This document shows, piece after piece, positions 29,547 through 39,002 of a DNA stretch of 57,462 bases. How positions within the stretch are numbered: the first letter of the stretch is position 1; each line of letters starts with the position of its first letter. The notes under the pieces were generated by a model. It searched no databases, had not been told where the DNA came from, and was given only the letters and a program-made list of their open reading frames with translations. This DNA is from Clostridium tepidiprofundi DSM 19306 (GTDB taxonomy: Bacteria; Bacillota; Clostridia; Clostridiales; Clostridiaceae), in contig NZ_LTBA01000017.1 of assembly GCF_001594005.1 (NCBI RefSeq), positions 1 through 57,462 of the forward strand, written 5' to 3'. Made by a program: the position numbers and the translations under genes.

Positions 29547-29560
29547 GTAGGTGTGCTAAT

Positions 29561-30385
29561 TTGAAAAAATTAAGATATTTATTGAATAGAAGAGTAATCC
29601 AAGTTTTGAGTGCAATAGGTTCAAATTCATATTTTAAAGGCTTTATTGATGGAAAAATATATACTGGTAATAGCAAAAGAGTATGTGTTCCATTCATGAA
29701 CTGTTATTCATGTCCAGGTGCAAGGATGGGATGTCCTATTGGTTCTTTACAAGCTTTTTTATATAGTGCGAAACATAAAGTATCATATTATATAATTGGA
29801 TTTTTAACCTTGATAGGAGTTACAATGGGAAGATTTGTTTGTGGATATCTTTGTCCATTTGGTTTGATTCAGGAGTTGTTATATAAAATACCGTCACCAA
29901 AGTTTAAAATACCTGAAAGATTAAAGTATTTTAAGTATGTTTTTTTGATACTGTTTGTAGTTCTGCTTACAGTTATTTGGAGAGGTCCTGCATTTTGTAA
30001 ATATGTGTGTCCGGTGGGGACATTGGAAGCAGGTATACCTTTATCAATAGCAAATTCAAGTATACGAGCTGCAACTGGTAACCTGTTTTTATGGAAAGTG
30101 TTATTGACAGTAATAATTATACTTTTGTCTATAATAACATTTAGACCGTTTTGTAAAGTTATCTGTCCTTTAGGTGCTATACTTGCATTTTTTAATACTA
30201 TAAGCATTTATAGATATGAAGTAGATAAAAGTAAATGTACTAGTTGTGGATTATGTCATAGAAAATGTAAAATGAATGTAAAGGTATATGAAAATCCTAA
30301 TAGCTTAGAATGTATTAGATGTGGTGAATGTAAAGAAGTGTGTCCTACAAATGCAATTAAAAGTGTTATAAAAATAAAGGAATAG
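29561..30385 (+). CDS. NapH/YccM-like membrane 4Fe-4S protein
   Basis: 274 residues with about five membrane helices. Cysteine clusters typical of the family: CPGARMGCPIG (~50), CGYLCPFG (~100), CKYVCPVG (~150) and CKVICPLG (~200), then a 2[4Fe-4S] ferredoxin-like tail (CTSCGLCHRKC, CIRCGECKEVCP). Such proteins relay electrons across or along the membrane. The frame is open upstream, but AAGGTAGGTG at 29543 supports a TTG start at 29561. Almost certainly co-transcribed with the CD1871A-like gene, whose redox motif may exchange electrons with it. Confidence 0.88.
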   Translation: MKKLRYLLNRRVIQVLSAIGSNSYFKGFIDGKIYTGNSKRVCVPFMNCYSCPGARMGCPIGSLQAFLYSAKHKVSYYIIGFLTLIGVTMGRFVCGYLCPFGLIQELLYKIPSPKFKIPERLKYFKYVFLILFVVLLTVIWRGPAFCKYVCPVGTLEAGIPLSIANSSIRAATGNLFLWKVLLTVIIILLSIITFRPFCKVICPLGAILAFFNTISIYRYEVDKSKCTSCGLCHRKCKMNVKVYENPNSLECIRCGECKEVCPTNAIKSVIKIKE

Positions 30386-30621
30386 ATATTATTGTTAAAC
30401 CAAATGATAGAATTTGTCATATCTATATAATAAGATGGTTATATCACATAAAGTATTTTAACAGTAGTATATAAGTATATATACTTATATACTGGAAAAG
30501 TAATTCTGTGAATATTATAAGGTGTATAGTGTAAATTTACTAATGGCTTGTTGTGGGTTAATCATAATATAAATATTGAAAAAATAATATGGCCAAATTC
30601 AATATATTTGGGGATGATTTT

Positions 30622-31356
30622 ATGGATAAGATCATTGCAAGTAAAAAAGCAAAAAATGAAGAGACAATTAAAATAAATTCTAGAGGAATTTATTTTTTAG
30701 GTCAAAAAGTTATAACTACTTTCTACATTGAAAATATAGCTAATACAGATTCAAAAGATGGATTAGCTATATTACAAATAAGCTTTGATGATGATTATAC
30801 ATTGAATAAAAAATGGTTTAGTGAAAAGAACTTTGTTTTACCGTTGCAAAGTATAAAAATATTAACGTCTCATACAGCATGTTTGAATATTAGAATTATT
30901 GTAGTGTTGCCAAAGAAAGGTATATTGTATGTTGAGCCGAGCACAGTTGTTGACATAAAAAAGAATCTAAAAATAATTAATAGTGAAAATAGTGGTGAGG
31001 AGCAATATTTAAAACAAGCAACTTTAGGATATGTTTCTGACAATGAAAATATGCCTGTGGACGATGATGGAATAATAAAAATTCCATATAAAAGTGAAAG
31101 AGCTAAAATTTCAGTTTATGATAAAAATTTATCTAAAAAAGATTCTTTGAATAATGATAATCATATAGAATTTGTAGTACAGAATTATAAAGGTAATAAG
31201 CGAGTAATATTTGATGGTATAGTAGAGTTTAAAGACGGAAGAGCGGTAGTACCAATAAAGATTGACGAAAGAGGAGAATTTAATATAACTGCAAGTGTGT
31301 ATGAAGATAATAAGGAAGTTGTGTTTGATGATGATTTAAGAGTACAAATAGTATAG
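30622..31356 (+). CDS. Beta-rich protein of unknown function
   Basis: 244 residues, not recognised. There is no signal peptide or membrane helix. Alternating hydrophobic strands and many Asp/Asn turns (FYIENIANTDSKDGLAIL, VPIKIDERGEFNITASVYED) suggest two or three Ig-like beta-sandwich units. An ATG at 30589 is in frame but lacks a ribosome site, while GGGGATGA precedes 30622. First of three successive genes of similar character, each with its own terminator, next to glycosyltransferases. A structural or surface role is a guess. Confidence 0.6.
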   Translation: MDKIIASKKAKNEETIKINSRGIYFLGQKVITTFYIENIANTDSKDGLAILQISFDDDYTLNKKWFSEKNFVLPLQSIKILTSHTACLNIRIIVVLPKKGILYVEPSTVVDIKKNLKIINSENSGEEQYLKQATLGYVSDNENMPVDDDGIIKIPYKSERAKISVYDKNLSKKDSLNNDNHIEFVVQNYKGNKRVIFDGIVEFKDGRAVVPIKIDERGEFNITASVYEDNKEVVFDDDLRVQIV

Positions 31357-31366
31357 AAAAATAATT

Positions 31367-31407
31367 AAAACCTTCAAGTAGAGTCTATATTTACTTGAAG
31401 GTTTTTA
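31367..31407 (+). terminator. Intrinsic terminator
   Basis: aaaaccttcaagta / tacttgaaggtttt stem with T5. Confidence 0.85.
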
Positions 31408-31492
31408 TGTGGGTAACATTTTAATATAAAAACATATAATAAAATTAGGACAATATATTAAATTTTATTGTAATTATAGGGGTGATTTTTTA

Positions 31493-32074
31493 ATGGCTGA
31501 AAATAAAAGCAATATATCATTAGTAGATGTGTATACTCAATTTAATGGTAGTACTGAAGAAGTATATAAGATTGAATTTGCTGTAACTGATACTGGAGGT
31601 TCAGCTGTAACTGGACTTACTGTAGGTAACTTTTCTTTAACAGGTTCTCAAACATGGCCAACATTTAGTGACTTAGGGAGTGGGGATTATGCTTTCAGAC
31701 CTTCAAGCAATTTCAACCCGACTTCTGGTAGTTATCTATATGCACAGGTGACTAAGGATACAGCTACTTCTGATAAAATATTAGTAGATTTTTTGGAAGG
31801 ATATAGTGCTAGTGAAGCAACTTATAGTTTTGTATTACCAAATGAAACAGGAAACTATAAGATAGAATTAGATAAAGTTAATTCTGAAGATTTTAGTACA
31901 GTAGAGAGTGCACAATTAAGGGGTAACTCAGATATTACTACGACAAATAGTAAAGTTCAGGTATACAAAAGCTACCTAACTCATTTTGCAGGTGAAACTT
32001 TATCTGTAAAGGTTACTATTGGAAATGGGGATAGTGCAACACTTGAATTATCTATGAGAGCAGATAAAGTATAG
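31493..32074 (+). CDS. Ser/Thr/Gly-rich beta protein of unknown function
   Basis: 193 residues beginning MAENKSNISLVDVYTQFNGS; not recognised. It has no signal peptide. The composition (many S, T, G; few K) and segments such as VTGLTVGNFSLTGS and SGDYAFRPSSNF look like an Ig-like beta sandwich, unlike the lysine-rich proteins around it. It has a good ribosome site (AGGGGTGATT), CATATAATA upstream near 31432 that resembles a sporulation -10 box, and a strong terminator, as expected for an abundant product. Possible self-assembling coat or filament subunit, but this is inference. Confidence 0.65.
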   Translation: MAENKSNISLVDVYTQFNGSTEEVYKIEFAVTDTGGSAVTGLTVGNFSLTGSQTWPTFSDLGSGDYAFRPSSNFNPTSGSYLYAQVTKDTATSDKILVDFLEGYSASEATYSFVLPNETGNYKIELDKVNSEDFSTVESAQLRGNSDITTTNSKVQVYKSYLTHFAGETLSVKVTIGNGDSATLELSMRADKV

Positions 32075-32085
32075 AAAGTAAAAAA

Positions 32086-32145
32086 TTAAATTAGCTAAAT
32101 AGTTATATTATTAATATGAGTATAAAGCTATTTAGCTAATTTTTG
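32086..32145 (+). terminator. Strong intrinsic terminator
   Basis: attagctaaatag pairs perfectly with ctatttagctaat, followed by TTTTTG. Confidence 0.8.
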
Positions 32146-32167
32146 TAATTTTGTCTGTGAAATTTAT

Positions 32168-32210
32168 ATATTCGGATCGAGAAAACCTCCGTTGCTTGTC
32201 ACGGTGGTAG
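32168..32210 (+). repeat. Solitary hairpin resembling an IS200/IS605-type end
   Basis: gagaaaacctccgttgcttg and tcacggtggtagttc form a stem (acc-ccgt / acgg-ggt) around tgcttgtc. A close relative stands at 53762-53796 (taccgctgcttatcttggtgg tagtt) and a looser one at 57043-57083. The shared form of loop GCTTRTC plus ggtggtagtt suggests ends left by one element type; no tnpA or tnpB is present. Confidence 0.45.
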
Positions 32211-32222
32211 TTCATTAAAGGA

Positions 32223-32798
32223 ATGAATAATTATGGGGAAAAAATAGATATAATTGTTGATAGAATTGATTTGAATGCTATTATTATATTACTACAACCA
32301 GGAGTAAAAAAAATAACAAAAAATGATATGAGTATTTTGCTAAATGGTAGTGAATTCATAGATTATTATATTTTTGATAAGAGCAAAGGATTAGGGACAA
32401 TATATGAAATTATACCCTATGAAGCTTTTGCTCCTTATGATGATTTAGAAATGCAAATAATAAAAAATGAATTTGTATCAGATAAAATAAAGATATTTTT
32501 TGCAAAGAGATTTCATGATGGTAGTATCGAAGTTGAAATGAAATTACCTCAAAATATACAAGGAAAGTATATGATCAGGCTATTAACCGTCAATGGAAGA
32601 TTTTTTAATATTTGTAGTGATTATATAATAGCAAGTAAATTAATAGATAAAAATAAGTCCACAGCAGTATTAGAGGGAAGTGGAGTATATAATGTAAATG
32701 AAAATATTAATGTGGAAATTCAGTTATATGATATAGATGGGAATAAGGTACCTGATGGAAATTATAGGATAAAAATTGAATTAATAATTATGTTATAG
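32223..32798 (+). CDS. Beta-rich protein of unknown function
   Basis: 191 residues, not recognised. It is acidic and isoleucine-rich with no signal peptide; strand-like stretches (RIDLNAIIILLQPG, GSIEVEMKLPQNIQGKYMIRLL, VEIQLYDIDGNKVPDGNYRI) end in a pattern common to Ig-like domains. The start is insecure: AAAGGA directly abuts ATG 32223, and an IS-like hairpin lies just upstream. The original 5' end may have been replaced. Third member of the 30.6-32.8 kb group. Confidence 0.55.
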   Translation: MNNYGEKIDIIVDRIDLNAIIILLQPGVKKITKNDMSILLNGSEFIDYYIFDKSKGLGTIYEIIPYEAFAPYDDLEMQIIKNEFVSDKIKIFFAKRFHDGSIEVEMKLPQNIQGKYMIRLLTVNGRFFNICSDYIIASKLIDKNKSTAVLEGSGVYNVNENINVEIQLYDIDGNKVPDGNYRIKIELIIML

Positions 32799-32836
32799 AT
32801 TGTTGAAAAGGCTACAGTATTTTCAACAATCTATGC
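32799..32836. terminator. Hairpin after the 32.2-kb gene
   Basis: agattgttgaaaa pairs with ttttcaacaatct. The T-run is weak. Confidence 0.6.
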
Positions 32837-32844
32837 ATTTTAGG

Positions 32845-32945
32845 TTCTATAAGTGGGTTCTGACGATGAAGTAGTTTGCAAAATAGACTAGTATACTGGT
32901 TTATGATTTACTGTGCCTAACAACTCAAAAATACTTTCACAGTAA
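32845..32945. repeat. Repeat B fragment
   Basis: gttctataagtgggttctgacgatgaagtag...gcaaaatagactagtatactgg matches the right half of repeat B (25750-25815), degenerating at its end. It overlaps the 3' end of the convergent glycosyltransferase gene. Confidence 0.65.
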
Positions 32946-34736
32946 ATTATAAAAAATTTTAGCACCCTTTTTGTCAATTACATGGTTTTGAGCAATAGAT
33001 AGGCTTAATTCTTTTTTGCTTATATTGAATTTTCTGTACTCATAAAATAGCTTTCCTAATTCAAGGTGAATATCATTACAGTTTATCAAATCCAACAATT
33101 TGAGTGTTTGTTTAAATAGGGTATTATCATCAATATTCAAAGATATTCTCAACATCAAAAATATTATGCTTTTATATTTTAATGATTCTTCTTTGTCATC
33201 AGTAAGTTTTTCAGGAGACATATTATTTAAAATATCATAAAGAGCTTTACAAACTTTGCCTGTATAACTGCTATTATTTATTGAAAATTTTATTGCTTTA
33301 TCATCATTTGTAAATATTCCAGCTAAGAAAATATGAGGTATATTGTAGTACATTACATTTTTGCTATTGATATTTATCAATGTCAATATAGATTTCTTGT
33401 AATTTTTGGTGTTGAATTCACATACACCTTTATAATATTTAAGAGTATTGGCTAAATCTTTACTCGATGATTCCTCTATACTTTGCAATTCTAAATGTTT
33501 TAGACCCTTATCTATATATTCTAGTGCGAGTGCATAATCTTTTTCCATTAATAATATATTAGACGCATAAATATATCCATCTTTTTTGTTGTTATCTAAA
33601 ATTATTTTCAGTACTTTTTCTTTTTCTTCTTTTGGAGTTTTTAATTTGTACATACAATGCATCACAGTCTTTATAAAGTCAATATTTATTTTTTTAGGAT
33701 ATTTAAAGAGTTTAAAACAACACTCTAAACATTTTTCATAGTCTTCAAATTCAAAATAAATTTTATACAGGTTTTCAAGAGATTTATAAGTGCCAGAACC
33801 TTTAAAATAAGCTAGAAATGGAGGAGATTCACCTATTATAATGGATTTTTCAAGTGCACGTACAGCAGCAGTAGGCCTCCCTATTATGTGATTAATAATT
33901 CCATTAATGTAATAAATGTCTGTAAAATTTGGATAGTATTTTAATGCTTCATTTGAATATATATGGATATCATCATATAATCCTAAATCCATACAGCATA
34001 ATAGCATACGTATAATGAGTCGAGGATAAAATGCAGTGCTTGGTTTTACTCTGTTATAAGCAAACAAATAATGATTATATGCTTCTTTTTTGTTATTGAG
34101 TGCAAAATACTCATTGGCTATATTATAATGTACAAATGGGTCATTAGGGCTTTTTTCTAGCTGCATGAGTAATATATTCATATTTCTTTCTCTTTTTTTC
34201 TGTTTTACAATATTAGAATTAAGGTAACCATAATGATATATATCAATTGGAGCAAACTTCATTACCATGTTTGGATTAACCTTTTGAATAACAGAAATAA
34301 GTTGATTGTGTACTTCACCTTCGTATCTGTAGCCGGGTTTGTTTTGAAAAAGTCTAGGATTTTGATTTATTATAATCTCATCTTTGTTATTTTCATCCAT
34401 TACATTTAATGTGTTAAAAAAATACACATCTACACTATAATTTGAAGCAAGTTCTCTTATTTTACATTTGCTTTTGCTAGAAACTTCATCATCAGCGTCA
34501 AGTATTAAAATCCAATCTCCAGTTGCTTTTGAGATAGAAAAGTTTCTAGCTGCTGAAAAATCATATATCCATTCAAAAAAATACACTTTATCGGTATATT
34601 TTTTAGCTATTTCAACTGTGGAATCGCTCGAACCAGTGTCTACAATAATTATTTCATCAGCTATTCCTTCAGCACTATTTAAACATCTATCTAAATTATC
34701 TTCTTCATTTTTAACTATCATGCATAAGCTAATCAA
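32937..34736 (-). CDS. Family-2 glycosyltransferase with TPR-like tail
   Basis: 599 residues. The N-terminal ~230 residues are a GT-A fold GT2 domain (SLCMIVKNEEDNLDRCL, IIVDTGSSDSTVEIA, SAARNFSI, DWILILDADDE with its metal-binding DxD). The rest, from ~residue 185, is helical repeat (NIANEYFALNNKKEAYNHY, IYYINGIINHIIGRPTAAVRALEKS), TPR-like. This architecture occurs in SunS-type and surface-glycan transferases. AAGGAAG supports the TTG start at 34736 over GTG 34745. A 68-bp sequence duplicated at 53.8 kb lies in its 5' region. Confidence 0.88.
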   Translation of the reverse strand: MISLCMIVKNEEDNLDRCLNSAEGIADEIIIVDTGSSDSTVEIAKKYTDKVYFFEWIYDFSAARNFSISKATGDWILILDADDEVSSKSKCKIRELASNYSVDVYFFNTLNVMDENNKDEIIINQNPRLFQNKPGYRYEGEVHNQLISVIQKVNPNMVMKFAPIDIYHYGYLNSNIVKQKKRERNMNILLMQLEKSPNDPFVHYNIANEYFALNNKKEAYNHYLFAYNRVKPSTAFYPRLIIRMLLCCMDLGLYDDIHIYSNEALKYYPNFTDIYYINGIINHIIGRPTAAVRALEKSIIIGESPPFLAYFKGSGTYKSLENLYKIYFEFEDYEKCLECCFKLFKYPKKINIDFIKTVMHCMYKLKTPKEEKEKVLKIILDNNKKDGYIYASNILLMEKDYALALEYIDKGLKHLELQSIEESSSKDLANTLKYYKGVCEFNTKNYKKSILTLININSKNVMYYNIPHIFLAGIFTNDDKAIKFSINNSSYTGKVCKALYDILNNMSPEKLTDDKEESLKYKSIIFLMLRISLNIDDNTLFKQTLKLLDLINCNDIHLELGKLFYEYRKFNISKKELSLSIAQNHVIDKKGAKIFYNLL

Positions 34737-34760
34737 GTATATCACTTCCTTGTATTTATT

Positions 34761-34828
34761 CTTATCAAGTTATAAAATTCATATTTTTGTCTAGAGAATT
34801 ATACGATTTTAAGAACTTTGCAAGTATA
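34761..34828 (-). repeat. 68-bp repeat, left copy (inverted relative to 53795-53862)
   Basis: Read on the minus strand it matches 53795-53862 at 65 of 68 positions by my alignment. It lies 25 bases before the glycosyltransferase start and includes CGTATAATTC, so it may be this gene's promoter or leader. Confidence 0.85.
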
Positions 34829-34892
34829 TAATATTAAAATATTTTGTCAGTAGTAATATATGAATAACTTCATGTGTTTGTTAATATAACTT

Positions 34893-34920
34893 CACTATAT
34901 GCTTTAGCAAAACGAGCTTT
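34893..34920. repeat. Repeat A small fragment
   Basis: atgctttagcaaaacgagct matches the 3' hairpin of repeat A. It lies in the 412-base gap together with the full copy below. Confidence 0.5.
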
Positions 34921-35017
34921 CAAAGAATATAATGCTATTAAGTTTTCCTATATAAGGCTTGCTATAAAAAGTCAGTAGATTATTGAAGGAATATTTTGCT
35001 TAAAGAATGTTACAATA

Positions 35018-35132
35018 AAGTGAACTCGTTTTGCTAAAGCAAGACATTGGGACTTCAGGTGGAGAATCTACTCCGACTGAAGTAAAAGCTTCAATCTTTC
35101 ACTTATAGAAGTGAGAGTCTTGTAAAATCGAT
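35018..35132 (-). repeat. Repeat A copy, reverse orientation
   Basis: From aaagtgaactcgttttgcta through ttcaggtggagaatctactc to cacttatagaagtgagag and cttgtaaaatcgat: all four hairpins are recognisable, with substitutions. It ends 16 bases before the start codon of the GT4-methyltransferase gene, so it may sit in that gene's leader. Confidence 0.85.
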
Positions 35133-35148
35133 AAAGGGTGGTATAAGT

Positions 35149-37056
35149 ATGAAAAATGAAATTAAAAAGAAACTTGCTTTTATTGTAAGAGATGGCTTAG
35201 ATGGTTTTATTAACTATATAATTGAAAATATATCAGAAGAATATGAAACTAAAAAAGTAATAGTCAAAGAGTCTAAACAAATTGATGAAGCAATGGAATG
35301 GGGAGATATATGCTGGTTTGAATGGTGTGATCAACTAATAGCTTATGGCAGCAGATTAAAAATAGCAGAAGAAAAGAAAATATTATGTAGAATACACAGC
35401 TATGAAGCATTTACTAACAATATTGTGAATGTTGCTTGGGAAAATGTTGATAAATTAATATTTGTTTCAGAGTATATTAGAGAAAATGTGCTTAGTAAAA
35501 TAAAAATTAATAAATCGAAAACAGTTGTTATTCCAAATGGTGTTGATTTAAAAGAATATAACTATCAAAAAAGAAATAATAAATTTAATATAGCTTATGT
35601 AGGGTTTATTAATTACAAGAAGGGTCCTATGCTGCTACTTCATACATTTAAAGCTATTCATGATGTGGATGATAGATATAAATTATATATTGCGGGATTA
35701 TTTCAAGATGAAAGATATTTACTGTATTTTAAGCAAATGATAAATGAAATGAACTTGAAGGACTGCATAATATTTGATGGATGGCAGAAAAATATTGAGA
35801 ATTGGCTTAATGATAAAGATTATATATTGTGTACAAGTGTCCTTGAATCTCAAAATATGAGTGTTATGCAGGCAATGGCTAAGGGGATAAAGCCTATTAT
35901 TCATAACTTTGTTGGAGCAAAAGAAATTTATCCCGTAAGGTATATTTGGAATACAATTGACGAAGCTGTTAATATGGTTGTTTCAGACAATTATGATTCT
36001 ATGGAATATAGAAATTTTATTAAAGATAATTATTCTTTATACAAACAAATGAAATCAATAAAAAACATGCTAAGGAATTTAAATAATAATTTAACGATTG
36101 ACTATGTAAGAAATACAATTGATAATTTTTCTGCATATGATGTGGAGTATATTGATAATTTTGACTTCAAAAATTCTAAAATCAAAATAGGTAAAATAGA
36201 AAAAGTATCAGAAACTTTTAAAATAGTTGAGTGCATAATAGAAAATGAATATGGTAAAAAACTTGTGCTAAATAATATTTGGTATGATACTCAAAACAAT
36301 AAAATTTATATGTCAGAAGGCTTTGCGTATAGCAAAAATTTGGAATTTATAAAAAATATAGTAGTTCAAATTCTAAATTTAAATGTCAATTATACTAATA
36401 ATATAGCTGGTTTTATTTTTGATGAGTATATAGTAGAGGACATTAAAGAAAATAAACTTGCTTATATTTGGGAAAGGGGTATACCTGCAACTCAATTTAT
36501 GCCTACATTAGGGTATTTAAGAATAGTTGAGAGATATTTATTTGCAGGAAAATATATAAAAAATACAGATAAAGTACTAGAAGCAGCTTGTGGGTTTGGA
36601 TATGGAGCAGCATATTTTTCAAAACTATGTAATAGAGTATATGCTTTAGATATTGCTTATGAAAATATTGAATTTGGTAAAAATGCATATGATTTTTCAA
36701 ATATATGTTGGCAATTAGGTGATGTTTCTAAGTTGCCATATAAAAATGAGGAGTTTGATGTATATGTATCATTTGAAACATTAGAGCATTTACCACTAGA
36801 TACTGTATCAAATTACTTTAATGAGGCATACAGGGTATTAAAGAAAGATGGATATATGATAGTGTCTACTCCAAATAGAAATATGAGAATGAATATTAAT
36901 AATCCTTTCCATGTGAAAGAATATGATTTTAATGAATTTAAATATTTGCTTGAAAAATATTTTGATAATATAGATTATTATTCAGTAGTTGAAAATAAAA
37001 TTGAAGAAGGTATACTATATGATGCTACTGTTATGATTGCAGTATGTGTAAAATAG
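35149..37056 (+). CDS. Glycosyltransferase family 4 - SAM methyltransferase fusion
   Basis: 635 residues. Residues ~1-320 are a GT-B transferase (FVSEYIRENVL, VVIPNGVDLKEY, IAYVGFINYKKGP, LESQNMSVMQAMAKG with the family Glu). Residues ~325-440 are a linker. Residues ~445-620 are a class I methyltransferase (motif I VLEAACGFGYGAAYFS; YALDIAYENIE; LPYKNEEFDVYVSFETLEHL). Transfer and O-methylation of a sugar, or capping of a glycan, is the natural reading. The start follows AAAGGGTGG. Divergent from the GT2-TPR gene; together they probably decorate one surface structure. Confidence 0.88.
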   Translation: MKNEIKKKLAFIVRDGLDGFINYIIENISEEYETKKVIVKESKQIDEAMEWGDICWFEWCDQLIAYGSRLKIAEEKKILCRIHSYEAFTNNIVNVAWENVDKLIFVSEYIRENVLSKIKINKSKTVVIPNGVDLKEYNYQKRNNKFNIAYVGFINYKKGPMLLLHTFKAIHDVDDRYKLYIAGLFQDERYLLYFKQMINEMNLKDCIIFDGWQKNIENWLNDKDYILCTSVLESQNMSVMQAMAKGIKPIIHNFVGAKEIYPVRYIWNTIDEAVNMVVSDNYDSMEYRNFIKDNYSLYKQMKSIKNMLRNLNNNLTIDYVRNTIDNFSAYDVEYIDNFDFKNSKIKIGKIEKVSETFKIVECIIENEYGKKLVLNNIWYDTQNNKIYMSEGFAYSKNLEFIKNIVVQILNLNVNYTNNIAGFIFDEYIVEDIKENKLAYIWERGIPATQFMPTLGYLRIVERYLFAGKYIKNTDKVLEAACGFGYGAAYFSKLCNRVYALDIAYENIEFGKNAYDFSNICWQLGDVSKLPYKNEEFDVYVSFETLEHLPLDTVSNYFNEAYRVLKKDGYMIVSTPNRNMRMNINNPFHVKEYDFNEFKYLLEKYFDNIDYYSVVENKIEEGILYDATVMIAVCVK

Positions 37057-37072
37057 TTTAGAATTCAGATAC

Positions 37073-37117
37073 AAAATAGACTAGCATACTGACTAGTTAT
37101 TTTTTTGAAAATGCCTT
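37073..37117. repeat. Repeat B right-end fragment
   Basis: acaaaatagactagcatact then gactagttatttttttgaaaatgcct is identical to the right end of the complete repeat B at 25794-25838. Confidence 0.8.
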
Positions 37118-37158
37118 AACTGGGGTAGTGCAGGAAATTGCACTGTCCCCAGTTAATA
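37117..37158. terminator. Terminator-like perfect hairpin
   Basis: taactggggtagtgca and tgcactgtccccagtta form a long stem between convergent genes; the T-run is weak. Confidence 0.6.
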
Positions 37159-37184
37159 TTGAGCTTGGGCATAGATTATAGAAT

Positions 37185-38915
37185 TTATAACATTTTCATA
37201 ATTTCGGTTAAAGCATCACAATAAAGATTGTAGTCAAGTGAGTAATTTAATTCAACACTTCTATCATCAGGTGCTTTCATTTCAGCTTTTTTACCTAGAA
37301 GTTTTTCTAAGAATTTTTTTTCTATTATGTTTTTAGATAGTCCCTTGCTTTCTAATAATTTTAACAGTTGGTGATCTTGAATGCCAAACCTCAGATTTTC
37401 AAATCGAATTGAACGCACGGGATTTAAGTCTTTACCTGGATATACAAAAAACATATCTCCAGCCTTCCAAGCTGGGTATTTATAGCTTATATTTTCCCAT
37501 GGATTGTTTGGCCATATTGCATAATCCCATCTTAAGAATCCATCTAATTCAAATAAATACGTAAACCAACCAATAAGTCTGCTCTCAATAAGAGGTGAAT
37601 TTATGAAATTATTTAGTTTATCAGGGAAACAGCAAACATACCAAGTTGCTGTTTTAGATTTATTTTTTTCATCTTTTAATTTATCCATATTGGATATTGC
37701 AAGAGGAAGACTTAAAGAAATCTGATCAACCATATGCATGCAATTATTTGTAAAATTTTCATCATGTAAGGCTGTTTTATATTTGAGTTTTTTATTATTA
37801 GAGGCTGAATTTATAAAATCTATACATTCCCAATAAACTTCTGTATTATTTGGTTCATCAGATATTATATATACTTTATCTAACAATTTTTTATCTTCTA
37901 AATGATTGAATAGTAATTTTAAATAACGTTTAAGATCACATTTGGAAGTTATATATTTAAATGTATCGCTTTTTTCATCATAATAGTTTAATCTTATAGG
38001 ATCTTTATAATCCTTAATTGGATTACCAAAGTCCCTTGCAGCCCAATTTCCTAAAATACCAAATATAGCTATTTCTTTGTCTATACCATGTTTCATGCAT
38101 ATTTCAATATATTTATCTAAATTATCAAAATTACATTCAATATTTCCTTCCTTATTTTTTATTATTTTGACCATATTATGTTCAAAAAGATTTGAGGCAT
38201 TTTTGTGAATTTTATAGCAAGATTGACCAGCCCATAGAAAATCTGAAACTATTAAAGTGATTACTTTTTCTCCAATTTGTGCCAGTTCCTTGATATAATT
38301 TTCTATTATTTCGAAATGTTTATAAGACCAAAGAGGAGTTTTATACATTCTTGCCCAGTTGCTTGGGTGTTGCCACAAATCAAGATGAAAATCATAATCC
38401 TTTAAGCTTTTTAGACATATATTTACTATATTTAATTTAACTTTTATAGTAGTTTCTTTTTTTTCATCTTCGTAACCATATTGACTGTAAACATCAATGA
38501 CAATATCTATACTGTCTTTATCATATGAAGAAGGTATTATTCCCTCAACCCAAAGCATTTGAGATATATCTTTTTCAAGCATAATTGCAGGTTCATTTAA
38601 AATTGGATCGCTTACAATTAAACCACAATCATCTTTAACATATCCTAAAAAAGATATATTAAAGTATTGTTGTAAAGATTCATCAACTTTCAAGTTAAGT
38701 CTTAGTTTGTTTTCAAGACCTTTATAACTTATATTATTATTTTTATCAAGAGAACAGAAAACTTCAGTATCACAGTTAATCATAATTTGAAAAGCAAATT
38801 TTTGTTCTTTGGCTGCTGTGATTTGTAGAGATTTTCTTTTCCAAAGATTTTCAGATACTTCTTTATATTTAATATGCTTATAATCTGAATTTAAAAGGCA
38901 ATATTTTACATTCAA
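37185..38915 (-). CDS. DUF4091-type glycoside hydrolase-like protein
   Basis: 576 residues without a signal peptide. The C-terminal half has the DUF4091 signature: ESRLIGWFTYLFELDGFLRW, WKAGDMFFVYPG and RSIRFENLRFGIQDHQLLKL. A likely catalytic acidic pair lies in VYIISDEPNNTEVYW (~residue 350), as in related TIM-barrel hydrolases. It is the last gene of the sugar ABC transporter operon, so it probably acts in the cytoplasm on the imported saccharide. TTG start with AGGAGGAAG eight bases upstream. Confidence 0.75.
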   Translation of the reverse strand: MNVKYCLLNSDYKHIKYKEVSENLWKRKSLQITAAKEQKFAFQIMINCDTEVFCSLDKNNNISYKGLENKLRLNLKVDESLQQYFNISFLGYVKDDCGLIVSDPILNEPAIMLEKDISQMLWVEGIIPSSYDKDSIDIVIDVYSQYGYEDEKKETTIKVKLNIVNICLKSLKDYDFHLDLWQHPSNWARMYKTPLWSYKHFEIIENYIKELAQIGEKVITLIVSDFLWAGQSCYKIHKNASNLFEHNMVKIIKNKEGNIECNFDNLDKYIEICMKHGIDKEIAIFGILGNWAARDFGNPIKDYKDPIRLNYYDEKSDTFKYITSKCDLKRYLKLLFNHLEDKKLLDKVYIISDEPNNTEVYWECIDFINSASNNKKLKYKTALHDENFTNNCMHMVDQISLSLPLAISNMDKLKDEKNKSKTATWYVCCFPDKLNNFINSPLIESRLIGWFTYLFELDGFLRWDYAIWPNNPWENISYKYPAWKAGDMFFVYPGKDLNPVRSIRFENLRFGIQDHQLLKLLESKGLSKNIIEKKFLEKLLGKKAEMKAPDDRSVELNYSLDYNLYCDALTEIMKML

Positions 38916-39002
38916 TTTGACTTCCTCCTACATATTATGAATAATTTATCAATTCTATAAGATTTTAACTTAAACATATAAAAATAAATGATAAGTTAAG
39001 TA

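Noticed and set aside
31425-31440. Sporulation-sigma (CATANNNTA) promoter before 31493 as a firm call
   Set aside because: CATATAATA fits the -10 box, but the upstream AC is 15 rather than 16-17 bases away and such matches are common in AT-rich DNA.
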